From the NCBI GenBank assembly GCA_020632475.1, contig JACKFM010000003.1, positions 149,043-213,042 of the forward strand: a stretch of 64,000 bases of DNA, given 5' to 3'. A program made the position numbers and the translations under genes. The notes beneath the pieces are model-generated. The model was not told the DNA's origin. It saw only the letters and a program-made list of their open reading frames with translations, and did no database searches. This DNA is from Candidatus Omnitrophota bacterium. GTDB lineage: Bacteria; Omnitrophota; Omnitrophia; Omnitrophales; Aquincolibacteriaceae. Shown piece by piece: positions 9,308 through 18,346 of the stretch (within the stretch, counting starts at the first letter, position 1; each line of letters opens with the position of its first letter).

Positions 9308-11221
9308 GTGTACAGGTTTATACGCTGGTTTCTGATTGCCGCAGGCATTGTCGTAATCGCCGGTGTCATTTTTACCTTCTATGCACGCTTTCTTGTGGAT
9401 TACTCCCTTGAGAGCTTGCAAATTGCTCAGTCCATTTCTACATCCGAAACCAATGACCGCAATGAAACCCCATTGGGCGGAACCTACCAACACCTCATGC
9501 AAAACCTTCTCCTTGAAGAAGCATCCCGGGAAGATATCGATCTGAAGGAACTTTCTTTGCTTGAGATGGCTGCCAGGAACAAAACGGGAATAAATAAATC
9601 GGATGAAAAGATGCGTGTGGATTTCTACCTGGACGAACTACAGCGTATTAAAAAAGTTGACCGAGGTTTTTTTCTGCAGGGTTCAGATACATTTTACAGA
9701 ATCGGTAATCGCATGAGAAGATCATTTTTTACTTTCCTGAGATATTTAAAGACTCTTGTAAATAAACCGGCTGAAGAATCAGTCAACGTGACAGCCTCCA
9801 TTCTTATCTCGCAGGCCGAATTGAGCGAGAAACGAGGGGATTTTGAAAAGGCTGTGCAACTTTATGAACAGTATTTAACCAAATATGCTGACACCAGAGA
9901 AGCCGGAGCGGTTTCCTTGAATTTAGCCAATATTCTGATCAAACAAAAACAGTGGGCAGATGCGCAAAAAGTACTTAAGGATGTCTCTTTGAACTTTGCC
10001 GGGGGTCAAGAAGGCGATATGGCGTTGAGTTTGTTCAGGAGAGTGGAGTTTTTGAAAAGGAAATATGAAGACATTAAAAACCTCAACCAATCACTTGAAA
10101 AAGATATACCCAGAAAGCAAAGAGACAGTATAATTTTCCGATTAGGACTGAATTATTTGTCACTCGAGCAGTTGCAGGAAGCCAAAATGCAGTTTGAACA
10201 GCTCCGCAATTCAGCATCCGATAATCAGTTGCGTCAACGGTCCAAGTTTTATCTTGGGTGGATTTACAAATTGACCCAGGATTATGATACAAGCGCGCAG
10301 ATTTTAAAAGAGCTTCTGAATGATCAGACGATTGAAAATGACATGAGAATGGCATTGGAAGCGCAACTGGCTGATGTCTATTACCAAAAAAGAGATACGA
10401 GCGCATCTTTGGAGTATTATGAAAGCCTTTCAGAGGAAGCACGAGACCGGATGGCCTCGGATGCGGCCCAAAAGGCATGGGTCGGTCTGGCGGAAATGGA
10501 ACAGAGTTTTATTTCGGTTAACCTTGGTGACGGAGTTACTGTAAGCGGCGGAGCTGAACGCCCGAGTATATCTTCCGCAGAAGTTTTGGAGGGAGCTGAT
10601 GCTGTTATCATTGCGGATACGCAGGAAAGTGCGTTTAGACGCCTGCAGGAAGGGGAAGTCGCGCAGGCGATGAATTTGTTTGAAAAAAATCTTAAAAAAT
10701 ATCCCGATGATGCCGTCAGCCACGCCGGAATGGCGGTCAGCTATGTTCTGATGACGGATCTGAAAAATGCCGAGGCATCGGGGCGAAAGGCCTATCAGTT
10801 GAAAAAAAGCGAATACACCGCATCCGTGCTTGCCTATGTGACCTCTTATATGGGAGATAAGGACAGAGCAATTCAGCTTTATCAGGAGGCCTTATCACTT
10901 CAGCCGGAGTATTCCGTTGCCCGTTTTAACATTGCCGTGTTGTTTCTGCAGAAAAAGAATTATGAAGCGGCATTGAGGCAGTTAAAAGTTTTGGATAAAA
11001 AATTCGAAGGGGCCAAAAGCAGAACCCGCTCTAAGGTGTTAAATAATATGGGATATGCCCTGTGGTGGATTGGCCACTATGATGAGTCTGTTGAAAGGTT
11101 TAAACAGGCTTTAGAGATTACTCCGGATTTTAGCGATGCGGCTGAAAATCTTGAGAAGGTTAATGCAGGATATAAACCGCGTCAGCCGACCGTTCAACAA
11201 GCGGTAAACGCACAGGGATGA
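9308..11221 (+). CDS. Membrane-anchored TPR protein, first gene of EPS operon
   Basis: A 637-residue protein with one N-terminal membrane segment (about residues 7-28) and the rest predicted outside the cytoplasm. Tetratricopeptide-like helical repeats lie at about 165-380 and again at 440-625, separated by a low-complexity linker around 400-435. Such proteins often scaffold polysaccharide secretion machines, and co-transcription with Wza- and Wzc-like genes supports that role here. GTG 9308 is preceded by AAGGGAG. The stop overlaps the next start by four bases (ATGA), indicating translational coupling. No enzymatic motif is visible. Confidence 0.75.
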   Translation: MYRFIRWFLIAAGIVVIAGVIFTFYARFLVDYSLESLQIAQSISTSETNDRNETPLGGTYQHLMQNLLLEEASREDIDLKELSLLEMAARNKTGINKSDEKMRVDFYLDELQRIKKVDRGFFLQGSDTFYRIGNRMRRSFFTFLRYLKTLVNKPAEESVNVTASILISQAELSEKRGDFEKAVQLYEQYLTKYADTREAGAVSLNLANILIKQKQWADAQKVLKDVSLNFAGGQEGDMALSLFRRVEFLKRKYEDIKNLNQSLEKDIPRKQRDSIIFRLGLNYLSLEQLQEAKMQFEQLRNSASDNQLRQRSKFYLGWIYKLTQDYDTSAQILKELLNDQTIENDMRMALEAQLADVYYQKRDTSASLEYYESLSEEARDRMASDAAQKAWVGLAEMEQSFISVNLGDGVTVSGGAERPSISSAEVLEGADAVIIADTQESAFRRLQEGEVAQAMNLFEKNLKKYPDDAVSHAGMAVSYVLMTDLKNAEASGRKAYQLKKSEYTASVLAYVTSYMGDKDRAIQLYQEALSLQPEYSVARFNIAVLFLQKKNYEAALRQLKVLDKKFEGAKSRTRSKVLNNMGYALWWIGHYDESVERFKQALEITPDFSDAAENLEKVNAGYKPRQPTVQQAVNAQG

Positions 11222-12666
11222 AATGGCCCTTTTGTATGAAGATCGGACAGGTGATGTTAAAGGGGGTTATGATCACAATTTTTAGTTTTTTCTTATTTGA
11301 AAAGACCCTGTTTGCGGTTTATTCGGAAGATGCTGAAAAATTGGATCTTTTTAAAGAAGAAGCCCTGATGGAATTTCAGGAGAATTTGATCGCGGAAGAG
11401 AAAACGCAGGAACAGAGGCAATTAGATTCAACGGTTGCGCTTGATGCCCTGGACAGCTTAAATGCTAAATCGGAAACAGTTCCACAATCCGGCCAGGAGA
11501 CGATTACGAAGGAGGAAATTGAGTTGTTGAAAAGGAAGCTCTTGGGAGTTCAGAAAAAAGACCTCTTTGAGTTTGGCGTGGATGGTGATTATAGCTACAC
11601 GACCAATGTCAATGGCGCTGTGCCCAGAAAGGAAAAAGGGGATTCTCAGTGGAACTCGACGGCCAATACACAGATTAATTTATCTGGTAAAAAAACGGAT
11701 ATCCGGTTTGAACTGCGCGGGACTAAAAACTGGAATCTTAAACAGAGTATTAACGATAGCTGGCAGGTTGAGGAGAGATTACGTTCACGCCGCCGTTTTT
11801 TCAAAAAGACTAATGTTTCGATGAACTCAAGGATTGCGCGTAATAATTCAAAAACGCTTGAAATCGATAACAACAGAATTCGTTACGATTTGAGTAATCA
11901 GGCGACGATTAACTATGCTTTCACACCTAAAATTTCTCTGAATGCCGATTTGAGCGGGCAGAAAACAGTATTTTTACAGGAAGCTTTTGATCAGGATTCC
12001 ACCTGGCAGGTTTCTATGGCCCCGAGTGGTTTTTGGAACCTGACACCGAAGAGCCGAATTTCATTCGGATATACCTTTGGGGCAAGCCGGGGGCGCGTGG
12101 AATCGGGAGATACGAATACCCATAATATTCGGATAGGTTATTTTGGGCAGGTGACGAAGAAATCATCCGCGTCACTTGATTTTTCGGTCAATAAGTCACT
12201 TCCGCAATCAACGGATGGTTCTACGAGCACGTCCATTAATACCGGATTGGGCTATACATGGCAGATGACGCCGAAAGTTCAGATGACTTTTCAATATACC
12301 CGTGGGTTGACCAATACGACATCGGAATCACAGGGGGATCCGACCGATGACGCCACAGTGACGCGTACGGACACCTATGCGGTTAACGATAATTTTTCAA
12401 TTTCGTTTAATCACCGGCTCGCCCAAAAAATCAGTTTGAGTCTTACGGGGGGGGCTTCACATACACGAACGGTTACCCTAATTGATGCCAATAAGGATTC
12501 GGAAACCCGTCAATTTACATTTCCGTTCACCTTTGGAGCGACTTATGTTTTAACTCGGTGGATGCGTTTTAATTTTCGTTATAATTTTTCATTTAGAACC
12601 GGGGATGAAAAGTCGGATACATCGAGGGTACATACTTATTCTTCGAGTATGAGTATGTCGTTTTAA
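11218..12666 (+). CDS. Outer-membrane beta-barrel protein of the EPS operon
   Basis: A 482-residue protein with a hydrophobic export segment ending near residue 37, a charged helical stretch to about residue 115, then a long series of alternating amphipathic strands rich in Thr, Ser, Asn and aromatics. The C-terminus ends SMSMSF; a terminal Phe is the classic BAM recognition signal of outer-membrane barrels. Lying between the TPR and Wza-like genes, it may form or accompany the outer-membrane exit channel for the polymer. It resembles uncharacterised outer-membrane proteins found in PEP-CTERM/EPS loci; family assignment is tentative. Confidence 0.7.
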   Translation: MKWPFCMKIGQVMLKGVMITIFSFFLFEKTLFAVYSEDAEKLDLFKEEALMEFQENLIAEEKTQEQRQLDSTVALDALDSLNAKSETVPQSGQETITKEEIELLKRKLLGVQKKDLFEFGVDGDYSYTTNVNGAVPRKEKGDSQWNSTANTQINLSGKKTDIRFELRGTKNWNLKQSINDSWQVEERLRSRRRFFKKTNVSMNSRIARNNSKTLEIDNNRIRYDLSNQATINYAFTPKISLNADLSGQKTVFLQEAFDQDSTWQVSMAPSGFWNLTPKSRISFGYTFGASRGRVESGDTNTHNIRIGYFGQVTKKSSASLDFSVNKSLPQSTDGSTSTSINTGLGYTWQMTPKVQMTFQYTRGLTNTTSESQGDPTDDATVTRTDTYAVNDNFSISFNHRLAQKISLSLTGGASHTRTVTLIDANKDSETRQFTFPFTFGATYVLTRWMRFNFRYNFSFRTGDEKSDTSRVHTYSSSMSMSF

Positions 12667-12675
12667 GGAGAGAAA

Positions 12676-13416
12676 ATGAATATAAAAAGGATGATTGCTA
12701 TTTGGATGTCTGTAGCGATTGGTTTAACCGCGTCAAGCATTCCGCTATTTTGTGCTGAAGATGCCGCTTCAAAGCTGCTGGCGAAAGAAACAATGACGGA
12801 GGCGCAAGCCGTGACGAAAGAAGCCGCGGAATCGGAGGCAAAGCAAATGCCGTCTGTTCCGGCAATGCCTGAGAAATTCAAGAAAATATTGTCGGCCGAA
12901 GACGCCTATATCTTAAAAGCCGGTGACAGGATTAAAATAACCATTTATCCTGATGATGAATATTTAAAAGGCGGTGAAATGGAAGTTAGTTCTGAGGGCA
13001 ATATTACCCTGCCTCTGATGGGTAAAGTTGAGGTCGAAGGGAAAACGGCCATTGAGGCAGAACGTGAAATTGCAAGAATTATTGATCAGGACTATTTAGT
13101 GGATCCTGAAGTCGTCATTGAAGTCACCGAAAAATTTGCGGCTGAAGACGAGAAAAGTGTGGTTTTGCTCGGACAGATCCGTTCCCCGGGAACCTATCCT
13201 TTCCCTAAGGGGGAAAGATTTACCCTCCTTCAGGCCATTGCCTTGGCCGGAGGATTTACGGATGTGGCCAATATTAAACGAATTAAAATTGTGCGCGGCG
13301 GAAAAGAAACTAGTGAATTGATCAGAGCCAATGCTGAAGAAATTATTTCGGGTAAAAGTCCGGATATTGTTTTGCAAAACGGTGATGTGGTTAATGTTGC
13401 GGAAAGTATTTTTTAA
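12676..13416 (+). CDS. Wza-like polysaccharide export protein (Poly_export + SLBB)
   Basis: A 246-residue protein with signal peptide (about residues 1-27), a Poly_export domain (about 75-155, starting AYILKAGDRIKITIYPDDEY) and a following SLBB domain (about 160-235, with LLGQIRSPGTYPFP). The family forms periplasmic/outer-membrane rings through which capsule or EPS exits. No clear lipobox is present, unlike E. coli Wza, and it is shorter (one SLBB copy), so the neighbouring barrel may supply the outer-membrane pore. A strong Shine-Dalgarno AAGGAG precedes ATG 12676; the wzc-like gene follows after 15 bases. Confidence 0.85.
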   Translation: MNIKRMIAIWMSVAIGLTASSIPLFCAEDAASKLLAKETMTEAQAVTKEAAESEAKQMPSVPAMPEKFKKILSAEDAYILKAGDRIKITIYPDDEYLKGGEMEVSSEGNITLPLMGKVEVEGKTAIEAEREIARIIDQDYLVDPEVVIEVTEKFAAEDEKSVVLLGQIRSPGTYPFPKGERFTLLQAIALAGGFTDVANIKRIKIVRGGKETSELIRANAEEIISGKSPDIVLQNGDVVNVAESIF

Positions 13417-13431
13417 CAAGATGGACAGAAT

Positions 13432-15237
13432 ATGAATCAGGAACAGAATTTCATTCTTGACGACGGTGAAAAATCTTTTGACTACCGCTATTATCTTTTT
13501 TTAGTCAAAAAGAATTTTTATATTGTCTTTACTTTTTTGATTATCGTTGTCACTTTGGCGTCGATTTATGCAGCCAAAATACCGAATAAATACCGCGCTA
13601 CCGTGCAATTGATCATTGAACGATCACAAAATGCTTTTATCGATGAAGGGTGGGATGACCAGGGGATATCCAATCAGTCTTGGACTCAGGAGTACTACTC
13701 GACCCAGGAAGAAATTATGCTGGGCTCCCCCATTCTTAAAGAAGTCTCGGATCAGTTGAAATTGAAAGAGTATTTTGAGACAGAGGATGACGATCAGGTG
13801 GTCAAAATCCTTAAGGGGATGCTGATGGCCAAGCATTTGCCGCGAAGCCGTATTTTTAATGTTACGGCGGATACGACAGACCCGAGACTTTCCGCTCGTC
13901 TAGCAACGGCCGTTGCCCGTGCCTACATCCGCAAGTCCTTTCAGGACAGCCTTTTTTATAATCAGGAGATTTTAGGGTGGCTTGAACAGGTTGAACAACA
14001 GGGGAATGAAAAAATTACCATTGAGGATCCTTTCGGAAATATCAAGATGGTGACTAAAGAGGAATTAGTCGAGAGTCTCCCAGCTATCCAGACGGATACC
14101 ACCTTAAAAGAATTAAGGGAAAAAGAATCCGGCCTTTTGGCGGACATTGAGTCGCTCAGCCTTCAATACCGGGATAAACATCCGGAAATGATCAAGGCCC
14201 GGGCGAGTTTGAAATTTATTCAGGATAATATTGAAAAGGAAAAACAGGTTATCCTCAGAAATCTTAAATCGAAAGCCCGTGGTAAATTTAAGACTTCGCC
14301 CGGACGCATTATTGAAGAGGCGAGAGTCCCAGAAGCGCCTCTTCCGGCAAAAAGATTGATGATGGTTCTGTTGGCGGGGGGGATGGAAATCTTTTTAAGC
14401 GTTCTGATTTTGGTTCTGATTGATTATTTTGATGATACCATCCACTCGATGGAAGACATGGAGCGTAAGGGGATTTTGCTCCCCTTTCTAGGCCCCATTC
14501 CGATTCTGCGGGGTAAATATAAAACTACGGATGAAGTTCTTCTGGTCACATCGCCGGCCGGAAAATCAGAGCTTGCCGAAGCCTTTCGTTATTTACGCGT
14601 GGCAATCAACTTTTCAGCTCCACCTGAAGCCTTGAAGGTTTTAATTGTCACAAGCTGTCTTCCGCATGACGGAAAGTCATTTACTTCACAGAATTTGGCA
14701 GCATCCCTGGCACATGACGGCAATAAAACCCTTTTGGTGGATGCGGATTTGAGACGCCCGGTCGTCCACCGGCATTTCCGTCTGGATAACTCCTCGGGAC
14801 TTTCGAATTATTTGACCAGTAATATTGATATGGAAGCGGTCACGAAAGAAACGTTTGTCGAAAATCTTTTTATTATCCCAAGCGGTCCGATATCACCCAA
14901 CCCATCGGAAATTTTGGGTTCTGAGAGAATGGCTAAATTTCTTGAGGACGCTAAAAGCAAATTTGATCGGGTTATTATTGACTGCCCGCCCCTGACCGGT
15001 ATCGGAGATGGTTTTGTTCTCGGGAGTTTGATCGGGCATTTGATCTTAGTGATTTCATCGGGGAAAACCCCTGCGGATTTGATCCGGCATACTCAAAATC
15101 ATCTTGAGAAATCCCATATCAAAGTCTTGGGGACTATTCTCAACAAGATGGATGTTGAGCGCGAACGGCATGGGGGATATACCAAATATTATTACCATAC
15201 CTATAACCGCTACTATACACGCGATGAGGGCGTCTAA
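13432..15237 (+). CDS. Wzc-like chain-length regulator and BY-type tyrosine kinase
   Basis: A 601-residue protein with a Wzz-type N-terminus: TM1 at about residues 25-47, a periplasmic coiled-coil region, and TM2 at about 302-325. The C-terminal cytoplasmic P-loop kinase has Walker A SCLPHDGKSFTS (about 407-418), Walker A' LLVDADLRRP and Walker B VIIDCPP. It ends in a Tyr cluster (KYYYHTYNRYY) typical of BY-kinase autophosphorylation tails. The kinase controls polymer length and export by cyclic Tyr phosphorylation. It is the last gene of the EPS operon; a palindromic repeat element begins directly after its stop codon. No separate phosphatase gene is nearby. Confidence 0.9.
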   Translation: MNQEQNFILDDGEKSFDYRYYLFLVKKNFYIVFTFLIIVVTLASIYAAKIPNKYRATVQLIIERSQNAFIDEGWDDQGISNQSWTQEYYSTQEEIMLGSPILKEVSDQLKLKEYFETEDDDQVVKILKGMLMAKHLPRSRIFNVTADTTDPRLSARLATAVARAYIRKSFQDSLFYNQEILGWLEQVEQQGNEKITIEDPFGNIKMVTKEELVESLPAIQTDTTLKELREKESGLLADIESLSLQYRDKHPEMIKARASLKFIQDNIEKEKQVILRNLKSKARGKFKTSPGRIIEEARVPEAPLPAKRLMMVLLAGGMEIFLSVLILVLIDYFDDTIHSMEDMERKGILLPFLGPIPILRGKYKTTDEVLLVTSPAGKSELAEAFRYLRVAINFSAPPEALKVLIVTSCLPHDGKSFTSQNLAASLAHDGNKTLLVDADLRRPVVHRHFRLDNSSGLSNYLTSNIDMEAVTKETFVENLFIIPSGPISPNPSEILGSERMAKFLEDAKSKFDRVIIDCPPLTGIGDGFVLGSLIGHLILVISSGKTPADLIRHTQNHLEKSHIKVLGTILNKMDVERERHGGYTKYYYHTYNRYYTRDEGV

Positions 15238-15340
15238 AGCAGTGCGACGAAGTGCGAGTGCTTCGTCAATGCCGTTTTATGGGCATTGCTACGAGCACTT
15301 GTGCCGCGAACCCGACTTTTAATGGCTGACGCGGTGCTAT
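15238..15340 (+). repeat. Palindromic element, copy 1
   Basis: About 103 bases starting directly after the wzc stop. A hairpin AGTGCTTCGT (15257-15266) / ACGAGCACT (15291-15299) encloses CAATGCC (15267-15273) / GGCATTG (15282-15288). It is followed by GTGCCGCGAACCC (15301-15313) and GCGGTGCTA. The ends AGCAGTGCG and CGCGGTGCT are imperfect inverted repeats. The core recurs at 53909-53960 inside rnpB, and the 3' half at 39116-39192 and 46066-46144. It could also act as a transcript-end structure for the EPS operon. Confidence 0.7.
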
Positions 15341-15403
15341 ACAGATTTTGCGCAACATCAATTCTTACAACCCACTAGCCTCTTTTTGCAGCCAACTGAA
15401 ATA

Positions 15404-15431
15404 TTGACATTCTTTAAACAAGTGGCATAAT
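15404..15431 (+). promoter_or_regulatory. Sigma70-type promoter of the cysteine desulfurase-mrp-folE operon
   Basis: TTGACA at 15404-15409, a 16-base spacer and CATAAT at 15426-15431, 75 bases before ATG 15507. Confidence 0.6.
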
Positions 15432-15506
15432 AACCCTTCGGCTTTGTACCCACTCAAGTCGTATCTTCATGTAAATCAATGAGTTAGCCATATTCCAAGG
15501 ATTCAT

Positions 15507-16688
15507 ATGGAACCCATTTATTATGACTATAACGCAACGACTCCCGTTGCGCCTCAGGTTCTGGAGGCGATGCTTCCTTTCTTAAAAGGGAACTATGCTA
15601 ACCCGTCCAGTTCCCACCATTTGGCTCGGGATGCAAAGAGGGTCATACGTGAAGCTCGCCGCTCTGTCGCCGGGTTACTCAACTTAGCCGATGAGGCTCA
15701 GATTGTTTTTACCAGCGGTGGAACCGAAAGTAACAATGCGGCCATCCGCTCGGCGCTTTTTCATACAGGTAAAAAGAAAATTATCACCAGCCAAGTAGAA
15801 CATTCCAGTGTTTTGCGTTTATGTCAGAGGCTTGAAGAAGAGGGCTGTGAAGTTATTCGTTTAGGGGTTAATGGGCAAGGTCAAATTGATATTGAAGAAC
15901 TAAAACAGGCGATTTGTGAAAATACGGCTATTGTTTCTTTGATGATGGCCAATAACGAAACCGGTGTTCTTTTCCCAGTAGCTCAAATCGGACAATTCCT
16001 GCGCGAACACGGGATTCTCTTTCATGTCGATGCCGTACAGGCCATCACAAAAGAGGAAATTAACCTTGAGACGCTTTGTGCTGATTATTTGTCATTATCC
16101 GCCCATAAATTTTACGGACCGAAAGGGATCGGCGCCTTATTTGTGCGCCGGGAAGCGCCTTACCGTTCTTTGATTTTCGGAGGTTCTCAGGAGCGCGGAC
16201 GCCGGGCTGGAACCGAAAACGTACCCGGGATTGCAGGACTGGGTGCTGCGACAGATCTCGCTTTGAGTGATTTTCAGCAGGAACGCGAAAAAATGACGGC
16301 TCTGAGAGATCATTTTGAAACCCAAATTAAAAACAGGATTGAAGAAATTGAAATTCCCGGACAGGCGTCTCCCAGGCTTGCGAATACGAGCAGTATTCTT
16401 TTTAAAGGAATCCTTTCGGAATCGCTTTTGTGCTGCCTTGACTCAAAGGGGATCTGCGCTTCGAGCGGATCAGCCTGCATGAGCGGTTCCCAACAACCGT
16501 CACATGTGCTGAAGGCCATGGGCTATAGTCATGAAGAGGCTATGTCGGCAGTCCGTTTTAGTTTTGGACGTTATACGACCCATGAGGAAATCGACCATAG
16601 TCTTGAGATCATTTCGGAAACCGTCGCTGAGTTACGGCGGGTGAATCGCTCCGGGACCGAATCCAAAGAAACTTTTTCGGAGGTATGA
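15507..16688 (+). CDS. Cysteine desulfurase (NifS/IscS family)
   Basis: A 393-residue PLP enzyme that removes sulfur from cysteine as a persulfide for Fe-S cluster or thio-cofactor synthesis. The PLP-binding Lys lies in SAHKFYGPKG (K201); the substrate-binding motif TSGGTESNN is present, and the mobile-loop active Cys is C324 in SSGSACMSG. Length is typical of class I desulfurases. The start has AAGGA upstream. The adjacent mrp gene overlaps its end, fitting a joint role in Fe-S assembly. No IscU/NifU scaffold gene is beside it, so the acceptor is not known. Confidence 0.92.
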   Translation: MEPIYYDYNATTPVAPQVLEAMLPFLKGNYANPSSSHHLARDAKRVIREARRSVAGLLNLADEAQIVFTSGGTESNNAAIRSALFHTGKKKIITSQVEHSSVLRLCQRLEEEGCEVIRLGVNGQGQIDIEELKQAICENTAIVSLMMANNETGVLFPVAQIGQFLREHGILFHVDAVQAITKEEINLETLCADYLSLSAHKFYGPKGIGALFVRREAPYRSLIFGGSQERGRRAGTENVPGIAGLGAATDLALSDFQQEREKMTALRDHFETQIKNRIEEIEIPGQASPRLANTSSILFKGILSESLLCCLDSKGICASSGSACMSGSQQPSHVLKAMGYSHEEAMSAVRFSFGRYTTHEEIDHSLEIISETVAELRRVNRSGTESKETFSEV

Positions 16689-17722
16689 TGAGTCACGAAT
16701 CTTTACAGGAAAAAATTGCCGAAGCACTTAAAAACGTTTTGGATCCTGAGCTAAAACGAGATATTGTTGCTCTGGGGATGCTTAAGGAGTCGGCCGTGCG
16801 CGATGGGACGGTTTTTGTCCATTTGGAAATCACTTCAGATTCCGACAAAATTAAAAATACCTTGCGCGGCGATATCACAGAAAAACTGATGGCGATTGAG
16901 GGGATCCAAAAAGTTGAAGTTCAGATGTCAAAACCTTTCCGTTCTTCTCCAGGTGGATTTTCGGTCCAAAAGCAAAAGCCTGATATCACACATGTCATTG
17001 CCGTGGCCAGTGGTAAAGGCGGGGTGGGGAAGACGACCGTTTCTGTCAATCTTGCCGTTGCACTTGCCCGTATGGGGAAGAAAGTTGGGCTGATGGACGG
17101 TGATATTTATGGACCCAATGTGCCTTTAATGCTGGGGGTTGCGCATGAAACCCGGCCCCTTGTGAATGATCAGGATTTACTGATACCGATTGAGGCGCAG
17201 GGGATCAAAATGATTTCCATGGGGATTCTGGTTCCTCCCGATCAACCAATGGTCTGGCGCGGTCCGATGTTGCATAGTGCCGTGACGCAATTTATTCAAA
17301 AAGTTGAGTGGGGTATTTTGGATTATCTGTTGGTTGATTTGCCCCCCGGTACCGGAGATGTTCAACTCTCTTTAGCACAAAGCATTCAGCTTTCGGGTGC
17401 GGTCATTGTCACAACCCCCCAGGAGGTTGCTCTTCTGGATGTGCGTAAAGGGATTGCCATGTTCCAGAAAACCAATATTCCTATCCTGGGCGTCATCGAA
17501 AACATGACCGGTGAAATTTTTGGTTCCGGAGGAGGTAAAAAAGCCGCCGAGCAGTTGGGGGTTCCTTGCCTGGGCAGTATTGCTCTGGACGGCCGTATCC
17601 GTAAATGCGGTGATGCGGGGGTCCCGGTTGTTGCCGCTGAACCCGAATCGCAAACTGCGGCTGACTTCAAAACCGCTGCCGAAACCCTTGAACAGCAGCT
17701 GCTTCAGGCTGCCGGGAAATAA
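16688..17722 (+). CDS. Mrp/ApbC-family P-loop Fe-S carrier ATPase lacking the CxxC motif
   Basis: A 344-residue protein with an N-terminal MIP18/DUF59 domain (about residues 5-85) and a C-terminal deviant Walker ATPase (ASGKGGVGKTTVSVN; MDGDIYGPN; VDLPPGTGD). The family binds and delivers Fe-S clusters through a CxxC at the dimer interface. Here the usual CPxC loop between ENM and IFGSGGG is missing: the sequence runs ENMTGEIFGSGGG (about 17500-17540), so the canonical ligands are absent. GGAGG at 16679-16683 fits ATG 16688 better than the ATG at 16685. The gene overlaps the cysteine desulfurase stop. Confidence 0.88.
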   Translation: MSHESLQEKIAEALKNVLDPELKRDIVALGMLKESAVRDGTVFVHLEITSDSDKIKNTLRGDITEKLMAIEGIQKVEVQMSKPFRSSPGGFSVQKQKPDITHVIAVASGKGGVGKTTVSVNLAVALARMGKKVGLMDGDIYGPNVPLMLGVAHETRPLVNDQDLLIPIEAQGIKMISMGILVPPDQPMVWRGPMLHSAVTQFIQKVEWGILDYLLVDLPPGTGDVQLSLAQSIQLSGAVIVTTPQEVALLDVRKGIAMFQKTNIPILGVIENMTGEIFGSGGGKKAAEQLGVPCLGSIALDGRIRKCGDAGVPVVAAEPESQTAADFKTAAETLEQQLLQAAGK

Positions 17723-17725
17723 TCG

Positions 17726-18322
17726 ATGACTTCTTCGCCTTCTCCCGCCCCTCAGTCAGATTCATCGCAGCAGATACAATCGCATGTCCGGCAACTTCTT
17801 CAATTGCTTGGTGAAAATCCTGACCGCGAAGGGCTGCTTAAAACCCCGCACCGTGTGGCTGAGTCATTAAAATTTTTAACGAAAGGCTACTCACAGGATG
17901 TCGAGAAGGTTTTGAATGAAGCTGTTTTTGAAGAGCCCTACGATGAAATGGTTGTGGTTAAAGACATTGAACTTTTTTCCTTGTGCGAACACCATCTCCT
18001 TCCTTTCTATGGTAAGGCCCATGTAGCTTATATTCCGGCCGGTAAAATTATCGGATTAAGTAAAATTCCCCGGGTGGTGGATGTCTTTGCCAGAAGACTT
18101 CAGGTACAGGAACGCTTAACCAGTCAGATTGCCGATTGTCTTATGGAGACTCTGCATCCCCGGGGAGTGGGGGTTGTGATTGAGGCCTATCACTTGTGTA
18201 TGGCGATGCGTGGTGTTGAAAAACAGAATTCATTTACAACCACAAGCGCGATGATCGGAAGTTTTCGTAATTCGGAGCGTGTCCGCGACGAATTTTTAAG
18301 TCTTATTGCCCGCCGCAGTTAG
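17726..18322 (+). CDS. folE: GTP cyclohydrolase I
   Basis: A 198-residue enzyme converting GTP to dihydroneopterin triphosphate, the first step of folate (or tetrahydropterin) synthesis. Zn ligands are visible as C87 and H90 in SLCEHHLLPF and C158 in YHLCMAMRG; the GVGVVIEA and QNSFTTTSA motifs are conserved. It starts four bases after the mrp stop, so it is likely the third gene of this operon. Folate genes do not otherwise occur in the window, so the end product is not decided by context. Confidence 0.95.
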   Translation: MTSSPSPAPQSDSSQQIQSHVRQLLQLLGENPDREGLLKTPHRVAESLKFLTKGYSQDVEKVLNEAVFEEPYDEMVVVKDIELFSLCEHHLLPFYGKAHVAYIPAGKIIGLSKIPRVVDVFARRLQVQERLTSQIADCLMETLHPRGVGVVIEAYHLCMAMRGVEKQNSFTTTSAMIGSFRNSERVRDEFLSLIARRS

Positions 18323-18346
18323 GCATCCCATAAAAATTATTTATGT

